Source: Streptomyces sp. S4.7
Lineage (GTDB): Bacteria; Actinomycetota; Actinomycetes; Streptomycetales; Streptomycetaceae
Length of the DNA stretch: 64,000 nt
Reading direction: 5' to 3'
Assembly: GCF_010384365.1 (NCBI RefSeq)
Contig: NZ_CP048397.1
Coordinates: 5,642,001 to 5,706,000 of the forward strand
The notes under the pieces were generated by a model. It did not search any database. It saw only the letters and a program-made list of their open reading frames with translations, and had not been told where the DNA came from. Positions 18,437 to 26,708 of the stretch are shown piece after piece; positions within the stretch are counted from its first letter, which is position 1, and every line of letters begins with the position of its first letter. The translations under genes and the position numbers were made by a program.

Positions 18437-18468
18437 GGGCCGCGTCCTCCTCACGGAGGACGCGGCCC
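18437..18468. terminator. Bidirectional terminator
   Basis: A perfect 14-bp GC-rich stem (18437-18450 with 18455-18468) and TCAC loop lie between the converging acyl-CoA dehydrogenase and glucanase genes, so it can serve both. Confidence 0.85.
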
Positions 18469-18517
18469 GAGGCTCGACAGTCGGCGGGGGAGTGGCCTCA
18501 GCCGGCCGTGCGCCGAC

Positions 18518-19714
18518 TCAGTTGAACGGGTCGAGCGTGAGGAACGCCTGGCGCGGGTCGCCGTCGTGCACCAGCGACTCGTGGGCCCCGACATCGTCGA
18601 AGGCGAAGGCGTACGCCTTGCCGTCGGCCATCTGCGCGTGGATCATCCGGGCGTAGTGGTTGGTCACGGCGTCCTTGTAGAAGTCCGCCGAGCCGGCGTC
18701 CGGCTGGTTGGGGTTGCTCAGGAGCGTCGAGCGGTTGAAACCCGCGCACAGGGTGCGCGAAATCGGGCCCCGTACTTGGTCGTTGGGGGCGTCGAGCAGC
18801 TTGTAGCAGCCGAAGATGCTGTCGGCATCGGGCTTCTGGAACGAAGTGACCACCGCACCCGAGGTGTTGGTGAAGTTCATGGTGTTCCCGGAGACCCTGC
18901 CGGTGTACTTGACGGCCGGCTGGTTCGCGAACGGGGTCACCGTGAGTGGGGAGTTGGCGTACTTCGCCCACACCCGGTCGATGTAGTCGTTCAGGACACC
19001 GGCCGGCAGCGCGCCCGACGCGATGCCGTGACCGGGCGCGAGAGCCCGCAGAACGGTGCCGTCCGACCGGGTCTGGATCAGCCCCGCCCAACCGCCCGTC
19101 TGCCCTCTGAGAGCGTTGAAGAAGCCGTTGTACCCGCCCGGCTTCAGATGCCCCGTGGTCTTGGTGGTGCCGTTGGGGATCTTGACGCCGACCGCGTACG
19201 GCGCCGAGAACATGTCGACCTGGGTGCTGTTGATCCACAGACCGGAGTCGTTGAGCGTGTACTCCGACCAGTTGAAGAGGATGTTCCTGTTCGGATCGTC
19301 CGGATTCTGCACGGCGGGCTGGACGAGGCCGCCGGTCGTCAACTTGAAGACCAGCTTCTGACCGTACGAGAAGTAGACCCGGCCGGAGAACTTCGGCAGC
19401 TGGATCGTCATGCTCTGGCCCGGGGCCGGTCCCGCGATCGAGGCGTCCGGCGCCGGGGTCGGCGGGTTGCCGCCGCCGGGCCAGGCGTGGAACGTGCCGT
19501 TGGAGTCGGCCCAGCCCTGCCGGCCGGACGACAGCTCCGTACCGAGGTTGTAGATGTAGACCGGCTCGCCCCGGCCGGAGTTGTTGGTGATGGTGAACGG
19601 AATGGTGTTGGGGACCGCGGCCTCGGCCGGGGCCACGGTGCCGAAGGCCGTGAATCCGGTGGCGAAGACCACTGCGGCGGCCAGGGAAGCCAGCAACTTG
19701 CGTATCGCGGGCAC
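18518..19714 (-). CDS. Secreted beta-1,3-glucanase, GH64
   Basis: A 398-residue exported enzyme. The signal peptide (RKLLASLAAAVVFATGF, ending near A33 in AEAAVP) is followed by a single domain matching GH64 laminaripentaose-producing beta-1,3-glucanases (thaumatin-like fold): NTIPFTITNNSGRGEPVYIYN at the start and an internal CAGFNRSTLL block; no extra binding module. The GTG start at 19714 is preceded by GAGGAGGAAGAG on the minus strand; the frame remains open far upstream but that part is non-coding. It would attack fungal or plant-type beta-1,3-glucan. A perfect palindrome 163 bases upstream is the likely operator. Confidence 0.9.
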   Translation of the reverse strand: MPAIRKLLASLAAAVVFATGFTAFGTVAPAEAAVPNTIPFTITNNSGRGEPVYIYNLGTELSSGRQGWADSNGTFHAWPGGGNPPTPAPDASIAGPAPGQSMTIQLPKFSGRVYFSYGQKLVFKLTTGGLVQPAVQNPDDPNRNILFNWSEYTLNDSGLWINSTQVDMFSAPYAVGVKIPNGTTKTTGHLKPGGYNGFFNALRGQTGGWAGLIQTRSDGTVLRALAPGHGIASGALPAGVLNDYIDRVWAKYANSPLTVTPFANQPAVKYTGRVSGNTMNFTNTSGAVVTSFQKPDADSIFGCYKLLDAPNDQVRGPISRTLCAGFNRSTLLSNPNQPDAGSADFYKDAVTNHYARMIHAQMADGKAYAFAFDDVGAHESLVHDGDPRQAFLTLDPFN

Positions 19715-20116
19715 TCGCTCTTCCTCCTCGTCAGGTAGTTCCCAGTGGGGACGGTGGGGGGCGGAATCTGACGTACGGACGCCGCCGGTGAGGCGGGTGT
19801 GCCTGAAGGGCCGACAGCCGGAACCGGGAGCGGGGACGGGGAAACCGGAAGGGAGTGGGCCTTCAGGTACAGACCTTTCTGAGAGCGCTCTCAGAATTGC
19901 GCCGCTCGTGAGGCGTGTCAATGCGGATGCCGCAACTCGCCGAAGATGTCTTGACTCCGCCGGACAGCGACCGCAGCGACCGCACCGTCCCCCGCTCGAC
20001 GCGCGTGTGACCCCGGCCGCCCGCATGCAGCACAATCGGGCCTCGACGTGACCGCACGGGGCGCGAGCCGCGCGACGGACCGGCGAAGACGCGATCAACC
20101 GACGATTGGGGCAGGC
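19715..20116. other. Divergent promoter region glucanase / lipoprotein
   Basis: A 402-base stretch without a supported gene. Apart from the palindrome at 19877-19896 and the glucanase ribosome-binding site I see no other structured element. A long minus-strand open frame crosses it but has no start or codon support. Confidence 0.5.
19877..19896. promoter_or_regulatory. 20-bp perfect palindrome, probable LacI-family operator
   Basis: The 20 bases are self-complementary around the core GAGAGCGCTCTC. The core GAGCGCTC with flanking purine/pyrimidine matches the LacI-family operators of Streptomyces sugar regulators such as CebR (TGGGAGCGCTCCCA). It lies in the divergent region between the GH64 glucanase (minus) and a lipoprotein gene (plus), 163 bases upstream of the glucanase start and 221 bases upstream of the lipoprotein start. 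Confidence 0.75.
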
Positions 20117-20944
20117 ATGTTCGGGGCGGGGAACGAGGGGCGGCCGGGCGGCCGAAGCACACGGCTGCGCCGCGCGGCGGTACTCGCGCTTGTCGGCGCC
20201 GTACTCGGCGGAGCGGCCGCCTGCGGTGGTGACGAGAAGGGCGACGGCGACAAGGGCGGCCAGGAGGCCGGGGCGGACGGCAAGGCGCCCGCCTCCAGCC
20301 CTGCCGCGGAGTCCGGCGACTCGGGTGACCCGGCCGGCTCCGGCGGCACCGGGGCGCTCGGCCAACGCGACCTCACGGCCCTCGCCTTCACCGACGGCGA
20401 GAAGATCGGCAAGTACACCGCCGGCGAGTTCACCCTCGGGGCGCCGCTCGGCGAGGACTACACGGCCGACCCCGCCACCTGCCAGCCCCTCGTCAGTCTC
20501 GCGAAGGGCGCCACCGCCTTCGATCCGGCGTCCGAGGTCCACCGCAACGTGGACGTCGCGGAGGAGATGCTGGGTACGACCGTCGCCGTACAGCTCCGCT
20601 CCTACAACGGTGACGGCGCGGCCGGCGTCATGAAGGCCCTCGCCACGGCCGGCAAGGAATGCGCCGGCGGCTTCGTCGAGAATCGCGCCGTCGCCAAGGG
20701 GCAGTACCTGAAGGTCGAGCCGGTCAAGGCGCCCGACCACGGTGACGAGGCGCAGGCGTACCGCTTCACGATCCTCGATGTGAAGGGCACGCTGAAGTTG
20801 TACGAATACCTCACCGTCGTACGCTCCGGTACCACCACCCTCTCCTTCCGGGCCGACATCACGGACACGAAGGACATCGGCAAGGTGCCGGACGAGGTCG
20901 TCACGGCGCAGTGGAAGAAGTTCGAAGCGGGCTCGAAGGGCTGA
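20117..20944 (+). CDS. Lipoprotein, function unknown
   Basis: A 275-residue predicted lipoprotein. The N-terminus has arginines, a hydrophobic stretch (AVLALVGAVLGG) and the lipobox AAAC-GG, so Cys near residue 36 would be lipidated. A ~35-residue Gly/Asp/Ser-rich spacer precedes a folded domain of ~190 residues that starts RDLTALAFTDGEKIGKY, a pattern seen in many Streptomyces cell-envelope lipoproteins of unknown role. The ATG at 20117 is preceded by GGGGCAGG; the frame is open a little further upstream. It lies upstream of dxr with a 95-base gap. Confidence 0.8.
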   Translation: MFGAGNEGRPGGRSTRLRRAAVLALVGAVLGGAAACGGDEKGDGDKGGQEAGADGKAPASSPAAESGDSGDPAGSGGTGALGQRDLTALAFTDGEKIGKYTAGEFTLGAPLGEDYTADPATCQPLVSLAKGATAFDPASEVHRNVDVAEEMLGTTVAVQLRSYNGDGAAGVMKALATAGKECAGGFVENRAVAKGQYLKVEPVKAPDHGDEAQAYRFTILDVKGTLKLYEYLTVVRSGTTTLSFRADITDTKDIGKVPDEVVTAQWKKFEAGSKG

Positions 20945-21039
20945 GGCGGCGGTTCGGCGACGGCCCGATGACGGGCCCCGTGGCCCTGTTTTCGTCACGC
21001 GCTGTCCGCGCCGCCCCCGGATGCGGCAAGAATGGGGCC

Positions 21040-22302
21040 ATGAGCGACAGTCCAGCCCCTCTCGCCGACCCCCATATCGCCTTCGACGTGTCCGAAGGCC
21101 GCCGGGACGTCGTCGTCCTCGGCTCCACCGGGTCCATCGGCACGCAGGCGATCGACCTCGTCCTGCGCAACCCCGACCGCTTCCGTGTCACCGCGCTGTC
21201 CGCCGCCGGCGGGCGGGTCGGACTGCTCGCCGAACAGGCGCGACAGCTCCGGGTCCGTACCGTCGCGGTCGCCCGTGAGGACGCCGTGCCCGCGCTGCGC
21301 GAGGCTCTCGGTGCGGAGTACGGCTCCGAGCCGCTCCCCGAGATCCTCGCGGGGCCGGACGCCGCCACCGACGTCGCGACGTCCCAGTGCCACACGGTGC
21401 TCAACGGCATCACCGGATCCATCGGCCTCGCGCCGACCCTCGCCGCCCTCGAAGCCGGCCGTACGCTCGCCCTCGCCAACAAGGAGTCGCTGATCGTCGG
21501 CGGCCCGCTGGTCAAGGCGCTCGCCAAGCCGGGGCAGATCATCCCGGTCGACTCCGAGCACGCGGCGCTCTTCCAGGCCCTCGCGGCCGGTACCCGCGCC
21601 GATGTGCGCAAGCTGGTCGTCACGGCCTCCGGAGGCCCCTTCCGCGGCCGTACGAGGGCCGAGCTGGCCCACGTGACCCCGGACGACGCCCTCGCCCATC
21701 CCACCTGGGCCATGGGGCCCGTGATCACGATCAACTCCGCGACGCTCGTCAACAAGGGGCTGGAGGTCATCGAGGCGCATCTGCTGTACGACATCCCGTT
21801 CGAACGCATCGAGGTCGTCGTCCACCCTCAGTCGTACGTCCACTCCATGGTGGAGTTCACCGACGGCTCGACCCTGGCGCAGGCCACGCCGCCCGACATG
21901 AGCGGTCCGATCGCCGTCGGTATCGGCTGGCCGGTACGGGTGCCGGACGCCGCGCCCGCCTTCGACTGGTCCACGGCGTCGACCTGGGAGTTCTTCCCGC
22001 TCGACAACGAGGCCTTCCCGTCGGTGGGACTCGCCCGGCATGTCGGATCGCTGGGCGGCACGGCTCCGGCGGTGTTCAATGCCGCCAACGAAGAGTGTGT
22101 GGAGGCGTTTCTCGCGGGGCGGCTGCCGTTCAACGGCATCATGGATACCGTCACCGAAGTCGTCGCCGAGCACGGCCGGCCCGCCAAGGGAACCTCGCTC
22201 ACCGTGGCCGACGTCCTCGAAGCGGAGACCTGGGCGCGCGCCCGGGCCCGCGAAATGGCAGAGAAATTCGGCGAAGAACAGCCTGCGGAGGCTCGCGCAT
22301 GA
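21040..22302 (+). CDS. dxr: 1-deoxy-D-xylulose 5-phosphate reductoisomerase
   Basis: A 420-residue cytosolic enzyme that converts DXP to 2-C-methyl-D-erythritol 4-phosphate with NADPH, the committed step of the MEP isoprenoid pathway. The NADPH-binding GSTGSIGTQ lies near the N-terminus; ANKESLIVGG, PVDSEHAALFQ (metal/substrate binding) and ASGGPFRG (substrate loop) are all present. The ~25-residue extension before the Rossmann strand is typical for Streptomyces. The stop overlaps the ATG of the site-2 protease gene, and ispG, a later MEP enzyme, lies 1.5 kb downstream. Confidence 0.96.
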   Translation: MSDSPAPLADPHIAFDVSEGRRDVVVLGSTGSIGTQAIDLVLRNPDRFRVTALSAAGGRVGLLAEQARQLRVRTVAVAREDAVPALREALGAEYGSEPLPEILAGPDAATDVATSQCHTVLNGITGSIGLAPTLAALEAGRTLALANKESLIVGGPLVKALAKPGQIIPVDSEHAALFQALAAGTRADVRKLVVTASGGPFRGRTRAELAHVTPDDALAHPTWAMGPVITINSATLVNKGLEVIEAHLLYDIPFERIEVVVHPQSYVHSMVEFTDGSTLAQATPPDMSGPIAVGIGWPVRVPDAAPAFDWSTASTWEFFPLDNEAFPSVGLARHVGSLGGTAPAVFNAANEECVEAFLAGRLPFNGIMDTVTEVVAEHGRPAKGTSLTVADVLEAETWARARAREMAEKFGEEQPAEARA

Positions 22303-23600
22303 CGATCCTGTTGACGGTCCTCGGCATAGTGATCTTCGCCGTGGGACTGCTCTTCTCCATCGCGTGGCACGAATTGGGTCACCTGTCGACGGCCAAGTAC
22401 TTCGGTATCCGCGTGCCGCAGTACATGGTCGGCTTCGGCCCCACCATCTGGTCGCGCAAGAAGGGCGAAACCGAGTACGGGATCAAGGCGATCCCGCTCG
22501 GTGGCTACATCCGCATGATCGGGATGTTCCCGCCCGGTGCCGACGGGCGTATCGAGGCACGGTCGACCTCACCCTGGCGCGGCATGATCGAGGACGCCCG
22601 GTCGGCGGCCTTCGAGGAGCTGAAGGAGGGCGACGAGACCCGGCTCTTCTACACGCGCAAGCCGTGGAAGCGCGTGATCGTGATGTTCGCGGGACCGTTC
22701 ATGAATCTGGTTCTCGCCGTCGTGATCTTCATGGGTGTCGCGATGAGTTTCGGCTTCCAGACCCAGACCACCGAGGTGGCAGGCGTCCAGAAGTGCGTCA
22801 TCTCTCAGAACGTCGCGCGGGAGAAGTGCGCGGCGGGCGATCCGGTGTCACCGGCCCGCGCCGCCGGTCTCCAGGAGGGCGACAAGATCGTCGCCTTCAA
22901 CGGACAGCGGGTCGAGGACTGGTCCGTGCTGTCGAACCTCATCCGCGAGACGATCGGCCCCGCCAGCATCACGGTGGAGCGTGACGGCAAGGAGCAGGTC
23001 CTCCAGGCGACGCTCGCGAAGAACATGGTCGCGCAGAAGAACTCCGACGGTGAGGTCATCCCCGACAAGTTCGTGCCCGCCGGGTACCTGGGCTTCGCCG
23101 CGGCGACCGAGATCATCCCGCTCTCCTTCGGAGACTCCGTCGACCGCATGGGCGACATGATCGTGACCGGTGTCGAGTCGATCATCGCGCTGCCGTCCAA
23201 GATCCCCGATCTCTGGAACGCGGCCTTCTCCGACGGCGACCGCAAGGACGACTCCCCGGTGGGCGTCGTCGGCGCCGCGCGGATCGGCGGCGAGGTGATG
23301 ACGCTGGACGTCCCGGCGCAGAACCAGATGGCGATGATGCTGTTCCTGCTGGCCGGATTCAATCTCTCGCTGTTCCTCTTCAACATGCTGCCGCTGCTGC
23401 CGCTCGACGGCGGGCACATGGCCGGGGCGCTGTGGGAGTCCGTACGGAGCAAACTCGCCCGCATCTTCAAGAGGCCGGACCCGGGGCCGTTCGACGTGGC
23501 GAAGCTCATGCCCGTCGCTTACGTCGTGGCCGGGATCTTCATCTGCTTCACGCTGTTGGTACTGATCGCCGACGTGGTGAATCCCGTCAAGATCATGTAG
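22299..23600 (+). CDS. Site-2 (RseP-like) intramembrane metalloprotease
   Basis: A 433-residue polytopic membrane protease that would cleave substrates within the bilayer, as RseP does for anti-sigma factors. Zinc motif HELGH is at residues 24-28 in the first membrane helix; the partner motif NMLPLLPLDGGH is near the C-terminus; a PDZ domain (about 170-250, with AGLQEGDKIVAFNGQRV) lies between the catalytic halves. The start ATG overlaps the dxr stop (ATGA), so the two are coupled. The substrate is unknown; no anti-sigma gene is adjacent. Confidence 0.93.
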   Translation: MTILLTVLGIVIFAVGLLFSIAWHELGHLSTAKYFGIRVPQYMVGFGPTIWSRKKGETEYGIKAIPLGGYIRMIGMFPPGADGRIEARSTSPWRGMIEDARSAAFEELKEGDETRLFYTRKPWKRVIVMFAGPFMNLVLAVVIFMGVAMSFGFQTQTTEVAGVQKCVISQNVAREKCAAGDPVSPARAAGLQEGDKIVAFNGQRVEDWSVLSNLIRETIGPASITVERDGKEQVLQATLAKNMVAQKNSDGEVIPDKFVPAGYLGFAAATEIIPLSFGDSVDRMGDMIVTGVESIIALPSKIPDLWNAAFSDGDRKDDSPVGVVGAARIGGEVMTLDVPAQNQMAMMLFLLAGFNLSLFLFNMLPLLPLDGGHMAGALWESVRSKLARIFKRPDPGPFDVAKLMPVAYVVAGIFICFTLLVLIADVVNPVKIM

Positions 23601-23674
23601 CTCGTCGGGGGCGTCACGACCTCACGCTTCGCGTGATGAGGGAACACTCCGTGCCGCCCGGGCGGACGCGGGTT

Positions 23675-23706
23675 TACGGCCGGGTGTCTCTTCGCACCCG
23701 GCCGTA
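23675..23706 (+). terminator. Stem-loop between protease and ispG
   Basis: A 12-bp perfect stem (23675-23686 with 23695-23706) and 8-base loop lie 74 bases after the protease stop, followed by CGCCTTTGG. It probably ends or attenuates the dxr-protease transcript; ispG then needs its own promoter in the following 118 bases. Confidence 0.65.
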
Positions 23707-23824
23707 CGCCTTTGGGGGGTTTGCGGGTAGCGATGTGCTCGTACGGCGGGCCGGTGGCGTAATCTCGATGACCGGAGCCCGCCGAACTCGGGACCACGAT
23801 CCACACCTTGGGGTTGCACAGCAG

Positions 23825-24979
23825 ATGACTGCGATTTCTCTCGGAATGCCGGATGTTCCGGTGAAGCTCGCCGACCGGAGGGTCAGTCGGCAGATCCAGG
23901 TCGGTTCGGTGGCTGTCGGTGGGGATGCGCCGGTGTCGGTGCAGTCGATGACGACGACGCGGACCTCGGACATCGGGGCGACGTTGCAGCAGATCGCGGA
24001 GCTGACGGCGTCGGGGTGTCAGATTGTGCGGGTGGCGTGCCCGACGCAGGATGACGCGGACGCGTTGTCGACGATCGCGCGGAAGTCGCAGATCCCGGTG
24101 ATCGCGGATATTCATTTCCAGCCCAAGTACGTGTTCGCGGCGATTGACGCGGGGTGTGCGGCGGTGCGGGTGAATCCGGGGAACATCAAGCAGTTCGACG
24201 ACAAGGTGAAGGAGATCGCGGGGGCGGCGTCGGCGGCGGGGACGCCGATCCGTATCGGGGTGAACGCGGGTTCGCTGGACGCGCGGCTGCTGAGGAAGTA
24301 CGGGAAGGCGACTCCGGAGGCGCTGGTGGAGTCGGCGTTGTGGGAGGCGTCGCTGTTCGAGGAGCACGGGTTCCGGGACATCAAGATCTCGGTGAAGCAC
24401 AACGATCCGGTGGTGATGGTCAATGCGTACCGGCTGCTGGCGGCCCGGTGTGATTATCCGCTGCATCTGGGGGTGACGGAGGCGGGTCCGGCGTTCCAGG
24501 GGACGATCAAGTCGGCGGTGGCGTTCGGTGCTCTGCTGAGTGAGGGGATCGGGGACACGATCCGGGTGTCGCTGTCGGCGCCGCCGGCGGAGGAGGTGAA
24601 GGTCGGTCTGCAGATTCTGGAGTCGCTGAATCTGAAGCAGCGGCGTCTGGAGATCGTGTCGTGTCCGTCGTGCGGGCGGGCGCAGGTGGATGTGTACAAG
24701 CTGGCGGACGAGGTGACGGCGGGGCTGGACGGGATGGAGGTTCCGTTGCGGGTCGCGGTGATGGGCTGTGTGGTGAACGGTCCGGGTGAGGCGCGTGAGG
24801 CGGATCTGGGTGTGGCGTCGGGCAACGGCAAGGGGCAGATCTTCGTCAAGGGTGAGGTGATCAAGACGGTGCCCGAGTCCAAGATCGTCGAGACCCTCAT
24901 CGAAGAGGCGCTGAAGATCGCCGCGGAGATGGAGGCCAACGGCGTTCCCTCCGGCGAGCCCGAGGTCTCCATCAGCTGA
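23825..24979 (+). CDS. ispG: 4-hydroxy-3-methylbut-2-enyl diphosphate synthase
   Basis: A 384-residue iron-sulfur enzyme of the MEP pathway that reduces MEcPP to HMBPP. The TIM-barrel part carries MTTTRTSDIGATLQQI and DIHFQPKYV; the C-terminal domain has the 4Fe-4S ligands in SCPSCGRA and GCVVNGPGE. ATG 23825 is chosen (MTAISLGMPDVPVKL) though the frame is open upstream. Codon use is odd: between about 23920 and 24830 most codons end in G, whereas the neighbours and the last ~45 codons end mostly in C. This suggests a different history for the central part, perhaps conversion from a paralogous ispG. Confidence 0.95.
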   Translation: MTAISLGMPDVPVKLADRRVSRQIQVGSVAVGGDAPVSVQSMTTTRTSDIGATLQQIAELTASGCQIVRVACPTQDDADALSTIARKSQIPVIADIHFQPKYVFAAIDAGCAAVRVNPGNIKQFDDKVKEIAGAASAAGTPIRIGVNAGSLDARLLRKYGKATPEALVESALWEASLFEEHGFRDIKISVKHNDPVVMVNAYRLLAARCDYPLHLGVTEAGPAFQGTIKSAVAFGALLSEGIGDTIRVSLSAPPAEEVKVGLQILESLNLKQRRLEIVSCPSCGRAQVDVYKLADEVTAGLDGMEVPLRVAVMGCVVNGPGEAREADLGVASGNGKGQIFVKGEVIKTVPESKIVETLIEEALKIAAEMEANGVPSGEPEVSIS

Positions 24980-25057
24980 GGATCGGCGCCCGGGGCCCCG
25001 CTGAGCCGCTCACCGGCCGGTCGGCCGCCGTCCTGTCGCACGCTCCGTCTCCGTACG

Positions 25058-25099
25058 GGCCCCGCATCCCACGCCCCAGGGCGTCGGGGGAGCGGGGCC
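25058..25099 (+). terminator. Stem-loop after ispG
   Basis: An 8-bp outer stem (25058-25065 with 25092-25099) encloses a second 6-bp stem (25071-25076 with 25079-25084), followed by TTTC. It begins 78 bases after the ispG stop. Confidence 0.7.
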
Positions 25100-25176
25100 T
25101 TTCGGTGTACGCGGCACCGCGCGGAAGTGGCGGGTACAGTGCGGAGAATCAGCAGACGTATGGTGAGGCCCCTCTC

Positions 25177-26022
25177 GTGTTGACGCAGACCACCACCCGG
25201 GTCCTCGACCCCGGCGAACTCGGCGCCGCGCTCGCCATCCTTGAGAGTGAGCCCGTCGCCAACGCCTTCGTGGCTTCCCGTGTCCAGGCGGCGGGACTCG
25301 ATCCCTGGCGCCTCGGTGGCGAGATGTGGGGCTGGTACGCGGACGGGCGGCTGCGCTCACTGTGCTACTCCGGCGCCAACCTGGTGCCGATCTGCGCCTC
25401 CCCCGAGGCCGTACGGGCCTTCGCGGACCGCGCCCGCCGTACGGGGCGCCGCTGCTCGTCCATCGTCGGACCCGCCGAGCCCACGGCCCAGCTCTGGCGG
25501 CTTCTGGAGCCCAACTGGGGCCCCGCCCGCGAGGTCCGCGCGAATCAGCCGCTCATGGTCACCGAGCGGGTGCCCGAGACGGTGCGGCCCGACCCTCTCG
25601 TACGCCGCATCTGTAAGGAGGAGCTGGAGACGATCATGCCCGCCTGCGTGGCGATGTTCACCGAGGAGGTCGGCATCTCACCGCTGGCCGGTGACGGCGG
25701 GCTGCTCTACCAGGCGCGCGTGGCCGAACTGGTCGGCGCCGGGCGGTCGTTCGCCCGCATCGACGACGGCAAGGTGATCTTCAAGGCGGAGATCGGCGCG
25801 GCCACGTCGCACGCCTGCCAGATCCAAGGCGTCTGGGTCGCGCCCGAATTCCGCGGCCAGGGCCTCTCCGAGAGCGGTATGGCGGCCGTCGTGCGGTACG
25901 CGCTCGCCGACGTCGCCCCCGTCGTCAGCCTGTACGTGAACGACTACAACACCCCCGCCAGGGCCTCCTACCGACGGGTCGGCTTCCGCGAGGTGGGCGC
26001 GTTCATGAGCGTCCTCTTCTGA
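25177..26022 (+). CDS. GNAT acetyltransferase with N-terminal DUF4081-like domain
   Basis: A protein of 281 residues. The N-terminal half (TRVLDPGELGAALAILESEP to about residue 140) matches the DUF4081 accessory domain; the C-terminal half is a GNAT fold with acetyl-CoA motif QGVWVAPEFRGQGLSESGM and the end strand ARASYRRVGFREVG. GTG at 25177 (TGAGG upstream) is chosen, with TTG at 25180 as alternative; the frame is open to 25105. The acceptor substrate is unknown. A second GNAT gene follows after 15 bases, so the two are probably cotranscribed. Confidence 0.88.
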   Translation: MLTQTTTRVLDPGELGAALAILESEPVANAFVASRVQAAGLDPWRLGGEMWGWYADGRLRSLCYSGANLVPICASPEAVRAFADRARRTGRRCSSIVGPAEPTAQLWRLLEPNWGPAREVRANQPLMVTERVPETVRPDPLVRRICKEELETIMPACVAMFTEEVGISPLAGDGGLLYQARVAELVGAGRSFARIDDGKVIFKAEIGAATSHACQIQGVWVAPEFRGQGLSESGMAAVVRYALADVAPVVSLYVNDYNTPARASYRRVGFREVGAFMSVLF

Positions 26023-26037
26023 AAGTAGGGTTCGGCC

Positions 26038-26613
26038 ATGCCGAGCGTGCCGAGCTACCCCGGGAACGACCGCCACATTCCCGACGTGCGCGTAGAGCCG
26101 ATCGACCTCGCGGCGCGCGTGGACGAGGCGCTGGCCGTACAGGCACTCGCCTTCGGGCTGAGCGAGGCCGAGATCGGCGTACGCCGCCAGATCGTGCTGC
26201 GGCATCTCCTCGCGCCCGGTGCCCGCGCGTACGGGGCGCTCACGGCGGAGGGCCGGCTCACCGGCTTCGTCTACGGCATGCCGAACGACCGCTCCCACTG
26301 GTGGTCCACGGTCGTTGAGCCGTACCTGCGCGCCGAAGGCCGAGACGGCTGGCTCGACGACTCCTTCGTCATCACCGAACTGCACGTCCACCCCGCGTTC
26401 CAGGGCCACGGCATCGGACGCACCCTCATCACCACCATCACCGACATCGCGCGGCAGCCCCGCTCGATACTGTCCGCGATCGACACCGAGAGCCCCGCCC
26501 GCGGCCTGTACCGCATCCTCGGCTACCAGGACCTGGCGCGCCAGGTCCTCTTCCCCAGCGCGGCCAAGCCGTACGCCGTGATGGGCGCCCGGCTCCCGCT
26601 GCGGCGGCGCTGA
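26038..26613 (+). CDS. GNAT acetyltransferase
   Basis: A single-domain GNAT of 191 residues. Motif A is clear: ITELHVHPAFQGHGIGRTLI, the pyrophosphate loop for acetyl-CoA. The C-terminal block ARGLYRILGYQDLARQV is the usual GNAT motif B. It starts 15 bases after the preceding acetyltransferase stop with a TAGGG upstream. The substrate cannot be assigned; pairing of two GNATs upstream of proS is a conserved arrangement as far as I recall in Streptomyces. Confidence 0.88.
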   Translation: MPSVPSYPGNDRHIPDVRVEPIDLAARVDEALAVQALAFGLSEAEIGVRRQIVLRHLLAPGARAYGALTAEGRLTGFVYGMPNDRSHWWSTVVEPYLRAEGRDGWLDDSFVITELHVHPAFQGHGIGRTLITTITDIARQPRSILSAIDTESPARGLYRILGYQDLARQVLFPSAAKPYAVMGARLPLRRR

Positions 26614-26708
26614 GGGCCGTACGGTGCGCGATTACTGATTTCCGCCTGCCGGTGTGCCCCGGATAACCTCCTGGCACCAGCCGAGTAGAAAACGCAGGAG
26701 TGCCCCCC

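Noticed and set aside
23601..23824. Possible riboswitch upstream of ispG
   Set aside because: Only a simple stem-loop is visible; no conserved riboswitch core such as those for TPP, FMN or cobalamin could be recognised.
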